A DNA stretch of 64,000 nucleotides from Algoriella xinjiangensis. GTDB taxonomy: Bacteria; Bacteroidota; Bacteroidia; Flavobacteriales; Weeksellaceae. The number at the start of each line of letters is the position of its first letter. Positions within the stretch are counted from its first letter, which is position 1. This document shows, one piece after another, positions 1-8,801 of this stretch. The notes under the pieces are model-generated. The model did no database searches. It saw only the letters and a program-made list of their open reading frames with translations, and was not told the origin of the DNA. The DNA lies in assembly GCF_900115015.1 (NCBI RefSeq), contig NZ_FOUZ01000001.1, positions 62,001 through 126,000 on the forward strand, read 5' to 3'. The position numbers were made by a program, and so were the translations under genes.

Positions 1-1205
1 CCTTGAATAACCAATGTTAGAAGAATTACAACAAAGGTTACAAATAAAATTAAATTTCGATATGGAAAAGGCTCTCCATTTAATTTTAAGGGAATAGATA
101 AAGCAGCTGCCAACGAAACCACGCCGCGCATACCCGTCCATCCTAATGCTAAAGGTGTCAAAAAAGTTCTTCGTGAAAAGTTCATACTATGTGCAACTTG
201 TGGTCGAAAAATCATGGTCGAAAACATTGCTGTATAAGAGCTAATCATACGTGCAAGTATCAAAACAATTGTCACAATAACACCATAACCAATTGCAGTT
301 TCTATTGGAATTCCGTTACTTTTTATTCCTGCAACAATTTCTGGTAAACCCAAACCAATAATAAAAAACACTAAACCGTTTAACAAGAAAACAAAACTTT
401 CCCAAAAATTAAAACCTTTCAATCGACTACTACTTGCCAAAAATTTTAATTGATTTGATGACATAAACAATCCTCCACAAACAACAGCCAAAACACCCGA
501 ACAGTGCATTTCTTCTGCAACATAGTACATAATATAAGGCGCAATAAGTGTTAAGATTATATCTGATGGTGCATCGGTTGCTAATCTTTTGTGTGCTTGC
601 ATAAAAATCCAAGCTATGATTAAACCAATACCTACACCACCAATTAGCATCCAAACGAAATCTACAATAGCTTCTTGCCAAATAAATTGTCCTGTACCAA
701 CGGTAATTAAAGCAAATCTGAAAATGATTAATGACGAAGCATCATTCAATAAACTTTCGCCTTCTAATATTGCAGAAGTTGATTTTGGTATTTTTACAAA
801 TTTTGTAATTGCACCAGTACTAACGGCATCGGGCGGAGAAACAATTCCTCCCAACACAAAACCTAAAGCAATACTAAATCCTGGTATAATATGATTGGAC
901 ACAATTGCAACTAAAAAAGCCGTAAAAAACACGACCAAAAAGGCAAAACTTCCGATGATTCGCCACCATTTTTTCATTTCTTTTAATGAAACACTCCAAG
1001 AAGCTTCAAACAATAATGGTGGTAAAAAGATGAAAAAGATTAAATCTGGATCAATATGTAATATAGGTAATTCGGGAATAAAACTTATTCCTAATCCTGC
1101 GATTACAAGTAAAATTGGATAGGCAATTTTTAATTTATTTGCCCAAAGATTCAATAATACAATCAAAACAATAATTGTAAAAAAGAACGGTAAATGCTCA
1201 ATCAT
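1..1205 (-). CDS. Na+/H+ antiporter, CPA1 (NhaP) family, 3' end cut by window edge
   Basis: Inner-membrane cation/proton exchanger for pH and sodium homeostasis. Reading the minus strand from the ATG at 1205 gives an uninterrupted hydrophobic frame of about 401 codons to the window edge, so the C-terminus is missing. Visible CPA1 landmarks are SPPDAVSTGAI near residue 120 and ESLLNDASSLI near residue 150; the ND pair is the family's ion-binding signature. A Bacteroidota -7 box lies about 22 bases upstream of the start. ORFs on the other strand between 589 and 1122 are mirror images of this gene. The family is clear; the exact ion specificity cannot be read from sequence. Confidence 0.88.
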   Translation of the reverse strand, partial: MIEHLPFFFTIIVLIVLLNLWANKLKIAYPILLVIAGLGISFIPELPILHIDPDLIFFIFLPPLLFEASWSVSLKEMKKWWRIIGSFAFLVVFFTAFLVAIVSNHIIPGFSIALGFVLGGIVSPPDAVSTGAITKFVKIPKSTSAILEGESLLNDASSLIIFRFALITVGTGQFIWQEAIVDFVWMLIGGVGIGLIIAWIFMQAHKRLATDAPSDIILTLIAPYIMYYVAEEMHCSGVLAVVCGGLFMSSNQLKFLASSSRLKGFNFWESFVFLLNGLVFFIIGLGLPEIVAGIKSNGIPIETAIGYGVIVTIVLILARMISSYTAMFSTMIFRPQVAHSMNFSRRTFLTPLALGWTGMRGVVSLAAALSIPLKLNGEPFPYRNLILFVTFVVILLTLVIQ

Positions 1206-1226
1206 AAAGGGTTGGTTTGGTAGCAG

Positions 1227-1234
1227 CAAAAATA
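1227..1234 (-). promoter_or_regulatory. -7 promoter box of the antiporter gene
   Basis: The minus strand reads TATTTTTG, a perfect TAnnTTTG match. It predicts a leader of about 16 bases before the ATG at 1205. I see no convincing -33 TTG. Confidence 0.5.
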
Positions 1235-1307
1235 ATCTTTTTTTTATTTAATATTCAGAAAAATTTTTAAACATAAATTGCTTAAATTTAAGTCTAAAAA
1301 TTACATT

Positions 1308-2075
1308 ATGCCTTGGAATCCAGAAATTTATAATACCTTCAAAAATGTGCGTTATCAACCATTTTATGATTTGGCTGCACTTATTACCGACGAAAATTTA
1401 ACTAATTGTGTAGATGTTGGTTGCGGAACTGGAGAACAAACGGCTATTTTGACTGAAAAATTTAAACAAGCTAATTTCTTAGGTATTGATTCTTCGGAAG
1501 AAATGCTTGAAAAATCGAAAGAATTAGAACATGAAAATTTGCATTTTGAACAAGTTACGATAGAAGATTTTGCAAATTCTGATTCAAAATATGATTTAAT
1601 TTTTAGTAATGCAGCCTTGCAATGGTCGGATAATCATGTTGAATTATTTCCTAAATTGATTTCAAAACTGAATGATAATGGTCAATTTGCGGTTCAAATG
1701 CCTTGTCAAAAGGAAAACATTTTAAATTTTATTTTGAGTGAATTGGTACAAGAGCAACCTTATTCGGATTTTTTGAGTGGTTATCACCGAGAATCTCCCT
1801 TATTAAGCATTGATGAATATGCAAAAATTATGTTTGACGAAGGTTTGAAAGATTTAAATATCAGTTTGCGTGTCTATCCTATTTATGCAGATGACGAAAC
1901 TGATTTGTATAATTTTATTTCTGGATCAGCTTTAATTCCTTACATGGAAAGATTTACGGTACATGAACAAGAACTTTTTGTGAAAGAATTTATGCGTCGA
2001 ATCAAAAATTATTTTGAGCCATTTCCTACAATTTATTCATTTAAAAGATTATTGTTTTACGGAAGAAAAAGATAA
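1308..2075 (+). CDS. tam: Trans-aconitate methyltransferase-like SAM-dependent methyltransferase
   Basis: Class I SAM-dependent methyltransferase of 255 residues. The N-terminus PWNPEIYNTFKNVR matches the WNPxxYxxF opening of trans-aconitate 2-methyltransferase. Motif I, VDVGCGTGEQTAIL, lies near residue 34, and SNAALQWSDNH near residue 98 is the family post-II region. An in-frame ATG exists at 1278, but I prefer 1308: it gives the family N-terminus, and a near-consensus TAAATTTA promoter box lies between the two. The gene stands alone, divergent from the antiporter and convergent with the aminotransferase. The substrate is inferred from the family only. Confidence 0.75.
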   Translation: MPWNPEIYNTFKNVRYQPFYDLAALITDENLTNCVDVGCGTGEQTAILTEKFKQANFLGIDSSEEMLEKSKELEHENLHFEQVTIEDFANSDSKYDLIFSNAALQWSDNHVELFPKLISKLNDNGQFAVQMPCQKENILNFILSELVQEQPYSDFLSGYHRESPLLSIDEYAKIMFDEGLKDLNISLRVYPIYADDETDLYNFISGSALIPYMERFTVHEQELFVKEFMRRIKNYFEPFPTIYSFKRLLFYGRKR

Positions 2076-2087
2076 ACTTTAAACAAC

Positions 2088-2120
2088 AAAAGAGAACAAG
2101 TAAATCACTTATTCTCTTTT
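2088..2120. terminator. Bidirectional terminator between convergent genes
   Basis: AAAAGAGAACAAGT pairs with ACTTATTCTCTTTT with one mismatch, giving a 13-14 bp stem with A-tract and T-tract flanks. It serves both the methyltransferase and the aminotransferase. Confidence 0.8.
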
Positions 2121-2144
2121 ATTTATATTATTTTACTTTAAGTA

Positions 2145-3332
2145 TTAATCTAAATCGTCTAATACATTTTTCAAGATTGTACAACCTTTAATAATATCTT
2201 CATCCGAAATATTAATTGGTGGTGTAATTCGTAATGTTTCGATGCTGTACATCAACCAAAAAAGAATCAAACCACGATTCATACATTCAGCTGCAACACG
2301 TAAAGCATAATCCACATTTTTTACTTCTGGTGCTAACATTAGACCTTTTCCGTGAATCTTTAAAATTTTTGGATGTTGTAGATGTTCTCTAAATAATTGT
2401 TCTTTACGATCAATATCTTCCATTAATTTTTCATCATCAATTACATTCAACAACTCTAAAGAAGCAGCTGCAATAACAGGATTTCCACCAAAAGTTGTAA
2501 TGTGTCCCAATTGAGGATTTTGCTTTAACGAACCCATAATTTCGTTAGACGACATAAAAGCGCCAACCGGCAAACCGCTCGCCATACCTTTACCCATCGC
2601 GACAATATCGGGTACAATACCAAAATGCTCAAAACCAAATAACTTCCCAGTTCTACCAAAACCTGGTTGTATTTCGTCCATAATCAATAAAGCACCAACC
2701 TCTTCGCAACGATTTTTTAATTTCTTGAAAAAATCATTTTCGGGTAATCTAAATCCCGAAGCACCACGAATACTTTCTACAATAACACCTGCAGTTTCTG
2801 TGGTAATTTTTTGTAAATCTTCTTCGTTATTAAATTCTAAAAAATACACTTCTGGTAACAATGGTCGGAATGCAGATTTTTTACGTTCATCTCCCGAAAC
2901 ACTCAACGAACCGTGTGTATTTCCGTGATACGAATTTTTAAACGACACCAATTGTTGACGTCCCGTATAACGTTTTGCTAATTTTAACGAAGCTTCAATT
3001 GCTTCTGTTCCAGAATTCACCAAATAAACTTGTTCTAAACCATCTGGTGTTAAATCCACCAAACGTTTGCACAATTCTACTGGTTTTTCTTGTGCATATT
3101 CGCCATAAACGGCAACATGCATATATTTATTTACTTGATTGATAATTGCTTGATTGATACGCGGATGACTGTGCCCTAATGTGTTTACAGAAACGCCCGC
3201 TACAAAATCAAGATAGGCTCTTCCATCCTTTCCATAGATATAAGAGCCCTTTGCGTAATCTACTTCAAAACCAGACGCAAAATTTGTCGTTTGCGCCTGA
3301 AATTTGAAAAATTCTTCTTTTAATGTTCCCAT
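2145..3332 (-). CDS. Class III pyridoxal-phosphate aminotransferase (acetylornithine/ornithine type)
   Basis: Cytoplasmic PLP enzyme of 395 residues, the usual length for ArgD/RocD-like aminotransferases. Visible are the PLP-contact region NSGTEAIEASLKLA (about residue 106), MDEIQPGFGRTG (about 218) and the Schiff-base lysine in MGKGMASGLPVGA (about 247), followed by HITTFGGNP. The start ATG lies 2 bases beyond the stop of the lipoprotein gene, so the two are probably cotranscribed. No arginine-pathway genes are adjacent, so the substrate (acetylornithine, ornithine or another omega-amine) stays open. Confidence 0.8.
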   Translation of the reverse strand: MGTLKEEFFKFQAQTTNFASGFEVDYAKGSYIYGKDGRAYLDFVAGVSVNTLGHSHPRINQAIINQVNKYMHVAVYGEYAQEKPVELCKRLVDLTPDGLEQVYLVNSGTEAIEASLKLAKRYTGRQQLVSFKNSYHGNTHGSLSVSGDERKKSAFRPLLPEVYFLEFNNEEDLQKITTETAGVIVESIRGASGFRLPENDFFKKLKNRCEEVGALLIMDEIQPGFGRTGKLFGFEHFGIVPDIVAMGKGMASGLPVGAFMSSNEIMGSLKQNPQLGHITTFGGNPVIAAASLELLNVIDDEKLMEDIDRKEQLFREHLQHPKILKIHGKGLMLAPEVKNVDYALRVAAECMNRGLILFWLMYSIETLRITPPINISDEDIIKGCTILKNVLDDLD

Positions 3333-3334
3333 TA

Positions 3335-3889
3335 TTATTTTAATAATAAAAATACACCAACACCGCCTAATGCATAAGCTGCAACTGTAAGCGCGTCTGA
3401 TTTACCTTTTGAAAATTTTCTGATTTGAACATCAGAAATATCGTTTTTATGAAATTTTAATTCTTCTTTTTTACCTTTTACAACAGCATATAAAGTATCA
3501 GCTTTCCATTGCTTTGCCTCTATTGTATATTGTTTACCTTGTACATCAACTTTATAAAACTTGTTTTCTTTTATAATATCTGTCATTTTAATTGTTGACG
3601 GATCAATTACAGGTTTTTCCTTATTTTCGCCTTTTTTTAACATCGCTTGTTTCACAAGTTCTTCTTCATCAATTAATGCACTTGTATCATTAAACGAATT
3701 TTGATTTGGAGACAATTTTTGTCTTCTAGCTTCTGTCATTTGCGTTACTCTGCTTCTCGCATTTTGAGTAGACGTATTTGTACTTTGATTTGCTAATTCG
3801 ACAGCGTATTCTTCTGGATCGAAAGCTTTGTACGTATAACAGCTCGTAAAAAATAAGGTAATTGCAAGAAATATATAGTTTGTTTTCAT
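3335..3889 (-). CDS. Putative lipoprotein of unknown function
   Basis: 184 residues. The N-terminus has a Lys, a hydrophobic core and a lipobox-like FFTSC, which predicts a lipidated Cys17 and envelope location. The middle is charged and Gln/Asn/Ser-rich. The C-terminal half contains beta-rich sequence (FYKVDVQGKQYTIEAKQW) and ends in a short hydrophobic tail, LGGVGVFLLLK. It lies between the OstA-like gene and the aminotransferase with 38- and 2-base gaps. I do not recognise the family. Confidence 0.65.
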   Translation of the reverse strand: MKTNYIFLAITLFFTSCYTYKAFDPEEYAVELANQSTNTSTQNARSRVTQMTEARRQKLSPNQNSFNDTSALIDEEELVKQAMLKKGENKEKPVIDPSTIKMTDIIKENKFYKVDVQGKQYTIEAKQWKADTLYAVVKGKKEELKFHKNDISDVQIRKFSKGKSDALTVAAYALGGVGVFLLLK

Positions 3890-3927
3890 GTGTCGCTTTT
3901 AAGGTTAACGATTAAAATTAGAAAAGA

Positions 3928-5571
3928 TTATTTTGATTCAACAAAAATATCTCGCCATTTGTTTAATCGTTCGCTAATTCGCCACTTAAAATCGGGTAAA
4001 TAGCGCAACTCATCTGGAAATTGTGACAAAGGATACATTTTTCCATCAGATTTTATACGACATGCAACTAATTCTACATCTTTACCAACAACATCAACTT
4101 CTATAATTCCACAATACGAAATATTAACACCATAACGCTCTTTTTTCTTCGTTTTGGCATCCGTATCATCCATATACGTTAATGCAACAGCGTTTTCTTC
4201 TACATTTACAAAATCAATTTTATCATCTTGAAACAATACCGTTAAGTATTTTCCTTTTATTTGATGAAATTCATTGTCAACCAAAGAATCTACTTTCGCG
4301 ATTACAAATGCGTTATTAAAAACCTTTAACGAATCCATTTTATTGGTTTTCGTATTGGTATACGCTTCCATATAATCGCCAGTCACTTGATTATCGCCCG
4401 ACCAAAGTATAGGATCTTTGTAAAATTGCATGATTCCTTTTGTTTGATTAAAAACCAAAGAATCTGCTTTTCCATTTGCATTAGATTTATAAAAACGTGC
4501 TTTATGATAAGCTTTGATAAACGACGTAGAATCTACATCGTGGCGTTTAACAGCCAACAAAGTATCAGCGCTTATATACAACGAATCTTTATCGAAAGAT
4601 TTTACAGCATACGCATTTTTGGTTACGTAAGCAGAATCTAAATAACGAAAAGCTTCGCCATAATCGCCGCGTAGAAAACGTTTTTCTTTTGGATCATCTA
4701 AAAAGACATCGCCTTCTCCTTTTCCAAAACCAGTTTTATCATTAAAATATAACTTTTTAGCCGTTAACATTTTACCTTGATAAAACACTTGCGAATTATT
4801 TCTTAACCAAGCTTCGCCCGTTTTTTTATTAAAATCTCCATCCGATGTAATGATGTATTGAGAAGGATCATTGCGACGAGTTATTTTAGAATAATCTCTG
4901 AAAGTTGTAATTCCAGTCAAATCATTAGTCGTCATTTTTCTCGAATAAATGGTATAATCTTTATTCGTGATAAAAACTTCTGAACCAAAATTGGCTGATT
5001 TTGAGTTGATATTATACACAACATTTCGTCCTTCGACTAATGTTCCATCAGATCCTATTGTTTTATACGTATCGTTAACAATGATATTTCCTGTTAAACG
5101 TTCGTAAATTATTTTCTCTGAACTGATTTGTTGTGTTGGCGTTTTAACTTCTACTTTTCCAATTCCTGTTGCAATTTCATTTGTACGATTATATTCCATA
5201 TAATCTGCTGTAATGCGAGAACCTGGATCTGTTAATACAACATTTTTAAACGCTTTTGCGATAGTTGTATTTCCATCATACTCCATTTTATCGGCCGTAA
5301 TTGTTTTGTCTTTGCTAACTAAACGTGAATTAGACCAAACAACAGCCAAATTTTTGTCTTGATACAAAACGGCGCTATCGGCATAAACCAAATCGCCTTT
5401 GTACTCAATAACAACGTTTCCTGTTAAAAACTGATTTCCTTCGTATTTATCAGGATTACGCTCTACTAAATCAGCATGCTGAAGTTTAACTTTAGCTTTT
5501 ACAGGCTTTTTTTGTGCAAATAAACTTGCCGTTAAAATGCAAGATAAGATGATTGAAATTTTAAATTTCAT
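3928..5571 (-). CDS. OstA-like protein (LptA/OstA family, lipopolysaccharide transport)
   Basis: 547 residues with a Sec signal peptide ending in TASLFAQ. After it come repeated short beta-strand units typical of OstA/LptA jelly-roll proteins, such as LTGNVVIEYKGDLVYADSAVLY, DKTITADKMEYDGNT and ITADYMEYN. In Bacteroidota, proteins of this kind are thought to take part in moving LPS or lipids to the outer membrane, with a periplasmic location. The protein is longer than E. coli LptA (about 185 residues), as expected for the Bacteroidota form. It lies 18 bases after the Fur-family gene and may share its transcript. Confidence 0.8.
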   Translation of the reverse strand: MKFKISIILSCILTASLFAQKKPVKAKVKLQHADLVERNPDKYEGNQFLTGNVVIEYKGDLVYADSAVLYQDKNLAVVWSNSRLVSKDKTITADKMEYDGNTTIAKAFKNVVLTDPGSRITADYMEYNRTNEIATGIGKVEVKTPTQQISSEKIIYERLTGNIIVNDTYKTIGSDGTLVEGRNVVYNINSKSANFGSEVFITNKDYTIYSRKMTTNDLTGITTFRDYSKITRRNDPSQYIITSDGDFNKKTGEAWLRNNSQVFYQGKMLTAKKLYFNDKTGFGKGEGDVFLDDPKEKRFLRGDYGEAFRYLDSAYVTKNAYAVKSFDKDSLYISADTLLAVKRHDVDSTSFIKAYHKARFYKSNANGKADSLVFNQTKGIMQFYKDPILWSGDNQVTGDYMEAYTNTKTNKMDSLKVFNNAFVIAKVDSLVDNEFHQIKGKYLTVLFQDDKIDFVNVEENAVALTYMDDTDAKTKKKERYGVNISYCGIIEVDVVGKDVELVACRIKSDGKMYPLSQFPDELRYLPDFKWRISERLNKWRDIFVESK

Positions 5572-5589
5572 TTCAATTGTTTACTTGTA

Positions 5590-6045
5590 TTAAGACTTGT
5601 TTTTTCTAGTTCCGTAAAAATACAATGAATGATTATCGATTTTTATATCAAAAACTTCTTCTATTGTTTGTTTTATTGTTTGGATACGAGGATCACAAAA
5701 CTCTAAAACTTCGCCAGTATCAGAAAGGATAATATGATCGTGATTTTTATCAAAATACGATTTTTCATAATGAGCTTGTTGATCTCCAAACTGATGTTTA
5801 CGCACCAATTTAGCATCTAATAACAACTCAATTGTATTGTATAAAGTAGCGCGGCTAACGCGGTATTTCTTGTTTTTCATTTTGATATACAACATATCTA
5901 TATCAAAATGATCATCTGTAAAATAAATTTCCTCTAAAATAGCGTAACGCTCTGGTGTTTTACGATGTCCTTTATCTTCCAAGAAATTCGTAAACACTTG
6001 CTTTACTACCTCATAATTACTTGATTTTACTGATTCCTCTGTCAT
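5590..6045 (-). CDS. Fur-family transcriptional regulator
   Basis: 151-residue DNA-binding repressor. The winged helix includes [15 protein letters not shown] and [21 protein letters not shown], the Fur recognition helix. The dimerisation and metal region contains [15 protein letters not shown] and EFCDPRI. There is no CxxC structural zinc pair, so it may be PerR-like or a Fur that uses only the regulatory metal site; sequence alone does not decide. It is the first gene of a minus-strand run (fur, OstA, lipoprotein, aminotransferase) and is divergent from uvrD. Confidence 0.85.
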   Translation of the reverse strand: MTEESVKSSNYEVVKQVFTNFLEDKGHRKTPERYAILEEIYFTDDHFDIDMLYIKMKNKKYRVSRATLYNTIELLLDAKLVRKHQFGDQQAHYEKSYFDKNHDHIILSDTGEVLEFCDPRIQTIKQTIEEVFDIKIDNHSLYFYGTRKNKS

Positions 6046-6211
6046 ATAAAAAATTTGTGTAAATATAGGGATTAATAATTTATCAAATCAACGATATCTT
6101 CCCTAAATATTACTAAAATTCTATCATTTGATAACATAATTTTATAATCAATAAAAAATCATCATTTAAAATTTTTAAGTCAAATATATTTTATCCTTTA
6201 CCTACAAAGTT

Positions 6212-6219
6212 TAACTTTG
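6212..6219 (+). promoter_or_regulatory. -7 promoter box directly in front of uvrD
   Basis: TAACTTTG fits TAnnTTTG exactly and ends only 6 bases before the ATG at 6226. The transcript would therefore be leaderless or nearly so. No clear -33 TTG is seen. Confidence 0.45.
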
Positions 6220-6225
6220 CACGTG

Positions 6226-8568
6226 ATGGAAGAAAATTATTTGGAAAAACTGAACGAACCGCAGCGATTGGCTGTAGAAGCTACCGAAGGACCAGTTATG
6301 GTAATTGCGGGTGCGGGTTCTGGAAAAACGAGAGTTTTAACATATCGAATTGCTCATTTATTGCATAAAGGCGTTGATGCGTTTAATATATTATCCCTAA
6401 CATTTACCAACAAAGCTGCGCGCGAAATGAAAGAGCGTATTGGAAATGTTGTGGGTGATGCAAATGCAAAATCGCTTTGGATGGGTACCTTCCACTCTGT
6501 TTTTGCACGTATTCTTCGTGTAGAAGCTCCATTATTGGGTTATCCATCAGATTTTACAATTTATGATCAGCAAGATGCGGTTTCGGTGATGACAAAAATT
6601 ATCAACGAAATGCATTTGGATAAAGATATTTATAAGCCAAAACAAGTATTGGGAAGAATTTCTCAATTCAAAAATAACTTAATTACCGTTCGTGCTTATC
6701 ACAATAATCAAGCATTAATTGAAGCAGATAACGAAGCTATGAAACCTCGCATGGGCGATATTTACAGAGCTTATGTAGATCGTTGTTTCAAATCTGGTGC
6801 AATGGATTTTGATGATTTATTATTACGAACAAACGAGATTTTAACTCGATTTCCTGAAGTTTTAGCAAAATACCAAGAACGTTTTAAATATATTATGGTT
6901 GATGAGTACCAAGATACCAACCATTCGCAATATTTAATTGTAAAAGCATTGGCTTCTCGTTACGAAAACCTTTGTGTGGTTGGTGATGATGCGCAATCTA
7001 TTTATGCGTTTCGTGGCGCAAATATTCGCAACATTTTATCATTTAAACAAGATTATCCTGACGCAAAATTATATCCGCTAGAGCAAAATTATCGCTCGAC
7101 ACAAATGATTGTTGAAGCGGCAAATCATATTATCAAACATAATCAAGATCAGTTAGAAAAAAATGTTTGGACAGCAAATGAAGATGGTGAAAAAATAGCC
7201 GTTTACCGCGGACTTTCTGATGCTGATGAAGCGCGTTATATTGCTACTCAAATTTGGGAAAGACAAATAAGCGAACATCTACAACCAAAAGATTTTGCTA
7301 TTTTGTATCGTACAAATGCGCAATCTCGTGCCTTAGAAGAAGCGTTGCGTAAAAGAGGAATTAGTTACCGCGTTTTTGGTGGAACTTCTTTCTATCAGCG
7401 TAAAGAAATCAAGGATATGGTTGGTTATATGCGCCTTTTGATTAATCAAAATGATGAAGAAGCCTTATTGCGTACAGTAAATTATCCGGCTCGTGGAATT
7501 GGACAAACTACGATTACAAAGTTATTAGTTGCGGCAGATCAATACAATATTTCATTATTTAATTTGATAGAAAATATTGCCATGTATGCACCAAATATTG
7601 GTATTAATGCAGGTACATCTAATAAATTGAATGATTTTGCTTTGATGATTAAACGTTTCCAAGTGATGCTAAAAACACATAATGTGTACGAAGTAACGAT
7701 GGAAATGGCGAAAACTACGCAATTATTGAATGCATTGAAAGAAGATTCTACACCAGAAGGTGTTTCTCGACTAGAAAATGTACAAGAGTTATTAAACTCG
7801 ATTCAAGGTTATGTTGAAGAGCAGCAACAATTGGATGAAGGAGATTCGTCATTAGGTGGATTTTTAGAAAATATTGCTTTAGCAACCGATGCCGACAACG
7901 AAGATGAAGACGACAACAAAGTAAATTTGATGACGGTGCATTTAGCAAAAGGACTAGAATTTCCGGTTGTTTTTATTGCTGGATTAGAGGAAAACCTTTT
8001 CCCTTCTATGATGAGCGTTAATACGCGTGCTGAATTAGAAGAAGAACGTCGTTTATTTTATGTTGCCTTAACACGTGCCGAAAAAGTTGCTTATTTTACC
8101 TATTCAGTTTCTCGTTTTAGATGGGGAAAAATTATTGATTGCGAACCTTCTCGTTTTTTAGAAGAAGTTGATGATCGTTTTTTAGATTGGAAGAATTTAA
8201 ATATTAACGTTCGCGCAAGTAACAATAGTGGTTTATCTGCTGATTTATTTGGTGACGAACCATCTCCACAACAGTATCAACAAAGAGAAAAAGCGGTTGC
8301 AAGACAAAATCCGAATCAGAGAAAAGTAATCGAAAGTCAACCAAAAGCAAACTTTAAACCAGTAAATAAAACGAGTGCTTCTGCAAATGGAAACTCAAAT
8401 GCGCAAGGTTTACAAGTTGGTCAAGTTGTCGTACATGATCGTTTTGGACGAGGCGTTGTAAAAGATTTACAAGGTGAACCAAGCGATATGAAAGCGATTA
8501 TTTACTTTGATAATGCCGGAGAAAAGAAATTATTACTGAATTTCGCAAAATTAAAAATCGTACAATAA
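6226..8568 (+). CDS. uvrD: UvrD/PcrA-type superfamily 1 DNA helicase
   Basis: 3'-5' ATP-dependent DNA helicase of 780 residues for excision repair and replication-fork maintenance. Motifs in order: AGAGSGKTRVLTYRI (Walker A), DEYQDTNHSQY (Walker B), GDDAQSIYAFRGA (III), LEQNYRS (IV), LMTVHLAKGLEFPVV (V) and EERRLFYVALTRA (VI). A C-terminal Tudor-like module (LQVGQVVVHDRFGRGVV) is the PcrA/UvrD RNA-polymerase-binding tail. I chose ATG 6226: a TTG three codons upstream is in frame but lies inside the promoter box. The length is that of a typical Bacteroidota UvrD. Confidence 0.95.
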   Translation: MEENYLEKLNEPQRLAVEATEGPVMVIAGAGSGKTRVLTYRIAHLLHKGVDAFNILSLTFTNKAAREMKERIGNVVGDANAKSLWMGTFHSVFARILRVEAPLLGYPSDFTIYDQQDAVSVMTKIINEMHLDKDIYKPKQVLGRISQFKNNLITVRAYHNNQALIEADNEAMKPRMGDIYRAYVDRCFKSGAMDFDDLLLRTNEILTRFPEVLAKYQERFKYIMVDEYQDTNHSQYLIVKALASRYENLCVVGDDAQSIYAFRGANIRNILSFKQDYPDAKLYPLEQNYRSTQMIVEAANHIIKHNQDQLEKNVWTANEDGEKIAVYRGLSDADEARYIATQIWERQISEHLQPKDFAILYRTNAQSRALEEALRKRGISYRVFGGTSFYQRKEIKDMVGYMRLLINQNDEEALLRTVNYPARGIGQTTITKLLVAADQYNISLFNLIENIAMYAPNIGINAGTSNKLNDFALMIKRFQVMLKTHNVYEVTMEMAKTTQLLNALKEDSTPEGVSRLENVQELLNSIQGYVEEQQQLDEGDSSLGGFLENIALATDADNEDEDDNKVNLMTVHLAKGLEFPVVFIAGLEENLFPSMMSVNTRAELEEERRLFYVALTRAEKVAYFTYSVSRFRWGKIIDCEPSRFLEEVDDRFLDWKNLNINVRASNNSGLSADLFGDEPSPQQYQQREKAVARQNPNQRKVIESQPKANFKPVNKTSASANGNSNAQGLQVGQVVVHDRFGRGVVKDLQGEPSDMKAIIYFDNAGEKKLLLNFAKLKIVQ

Positions 8569-8583
8569 ATCTATCAAAATAGG

Positions 8584-8610
8584 AAAGACTACATAATGTA
8601 GTCTTTTTTT
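8584..8610 (+). terminator. Rho-independent terminator of uvrD
   Basis: AAAGACTAC pairs with GTAGTCTTT around a 5-base loop, followed by a T-tract. The rest of the gap to 8801 is very AT-rich and holds no ORF of note. Confidence 0.85.
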
Positions 8611-8801
8611 ATTTAATTATATTTCAATATTTTAAATACATTAACTTAAACTAATAATTTAAATAAAACTAAATACCTTTAACTCAAGACAAATGAAGTT
8701 AAATCAATTATTTAATTAAATTCTTAAAGAACTTAGTCCTTTTTTTAGATTTTTTTATCATTTTAGCAACAAATTAAACACAAAACAAATATTTTACTCA
8801 G

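Noticed and set aside
430-1122. Open frames on both strands within the antiporter gene
   Set aside because: They are shadows. The true minus-strand frame gives a continuous CPA1 antiporter with SPPDAVS and ESLLNDASS motifs.
6217-6228. TTG start three codons upstream of the uvrD ATG
   Set aside because: The TTG lies inside the TAACTTTG promoter box, so it would not be in the transcript.
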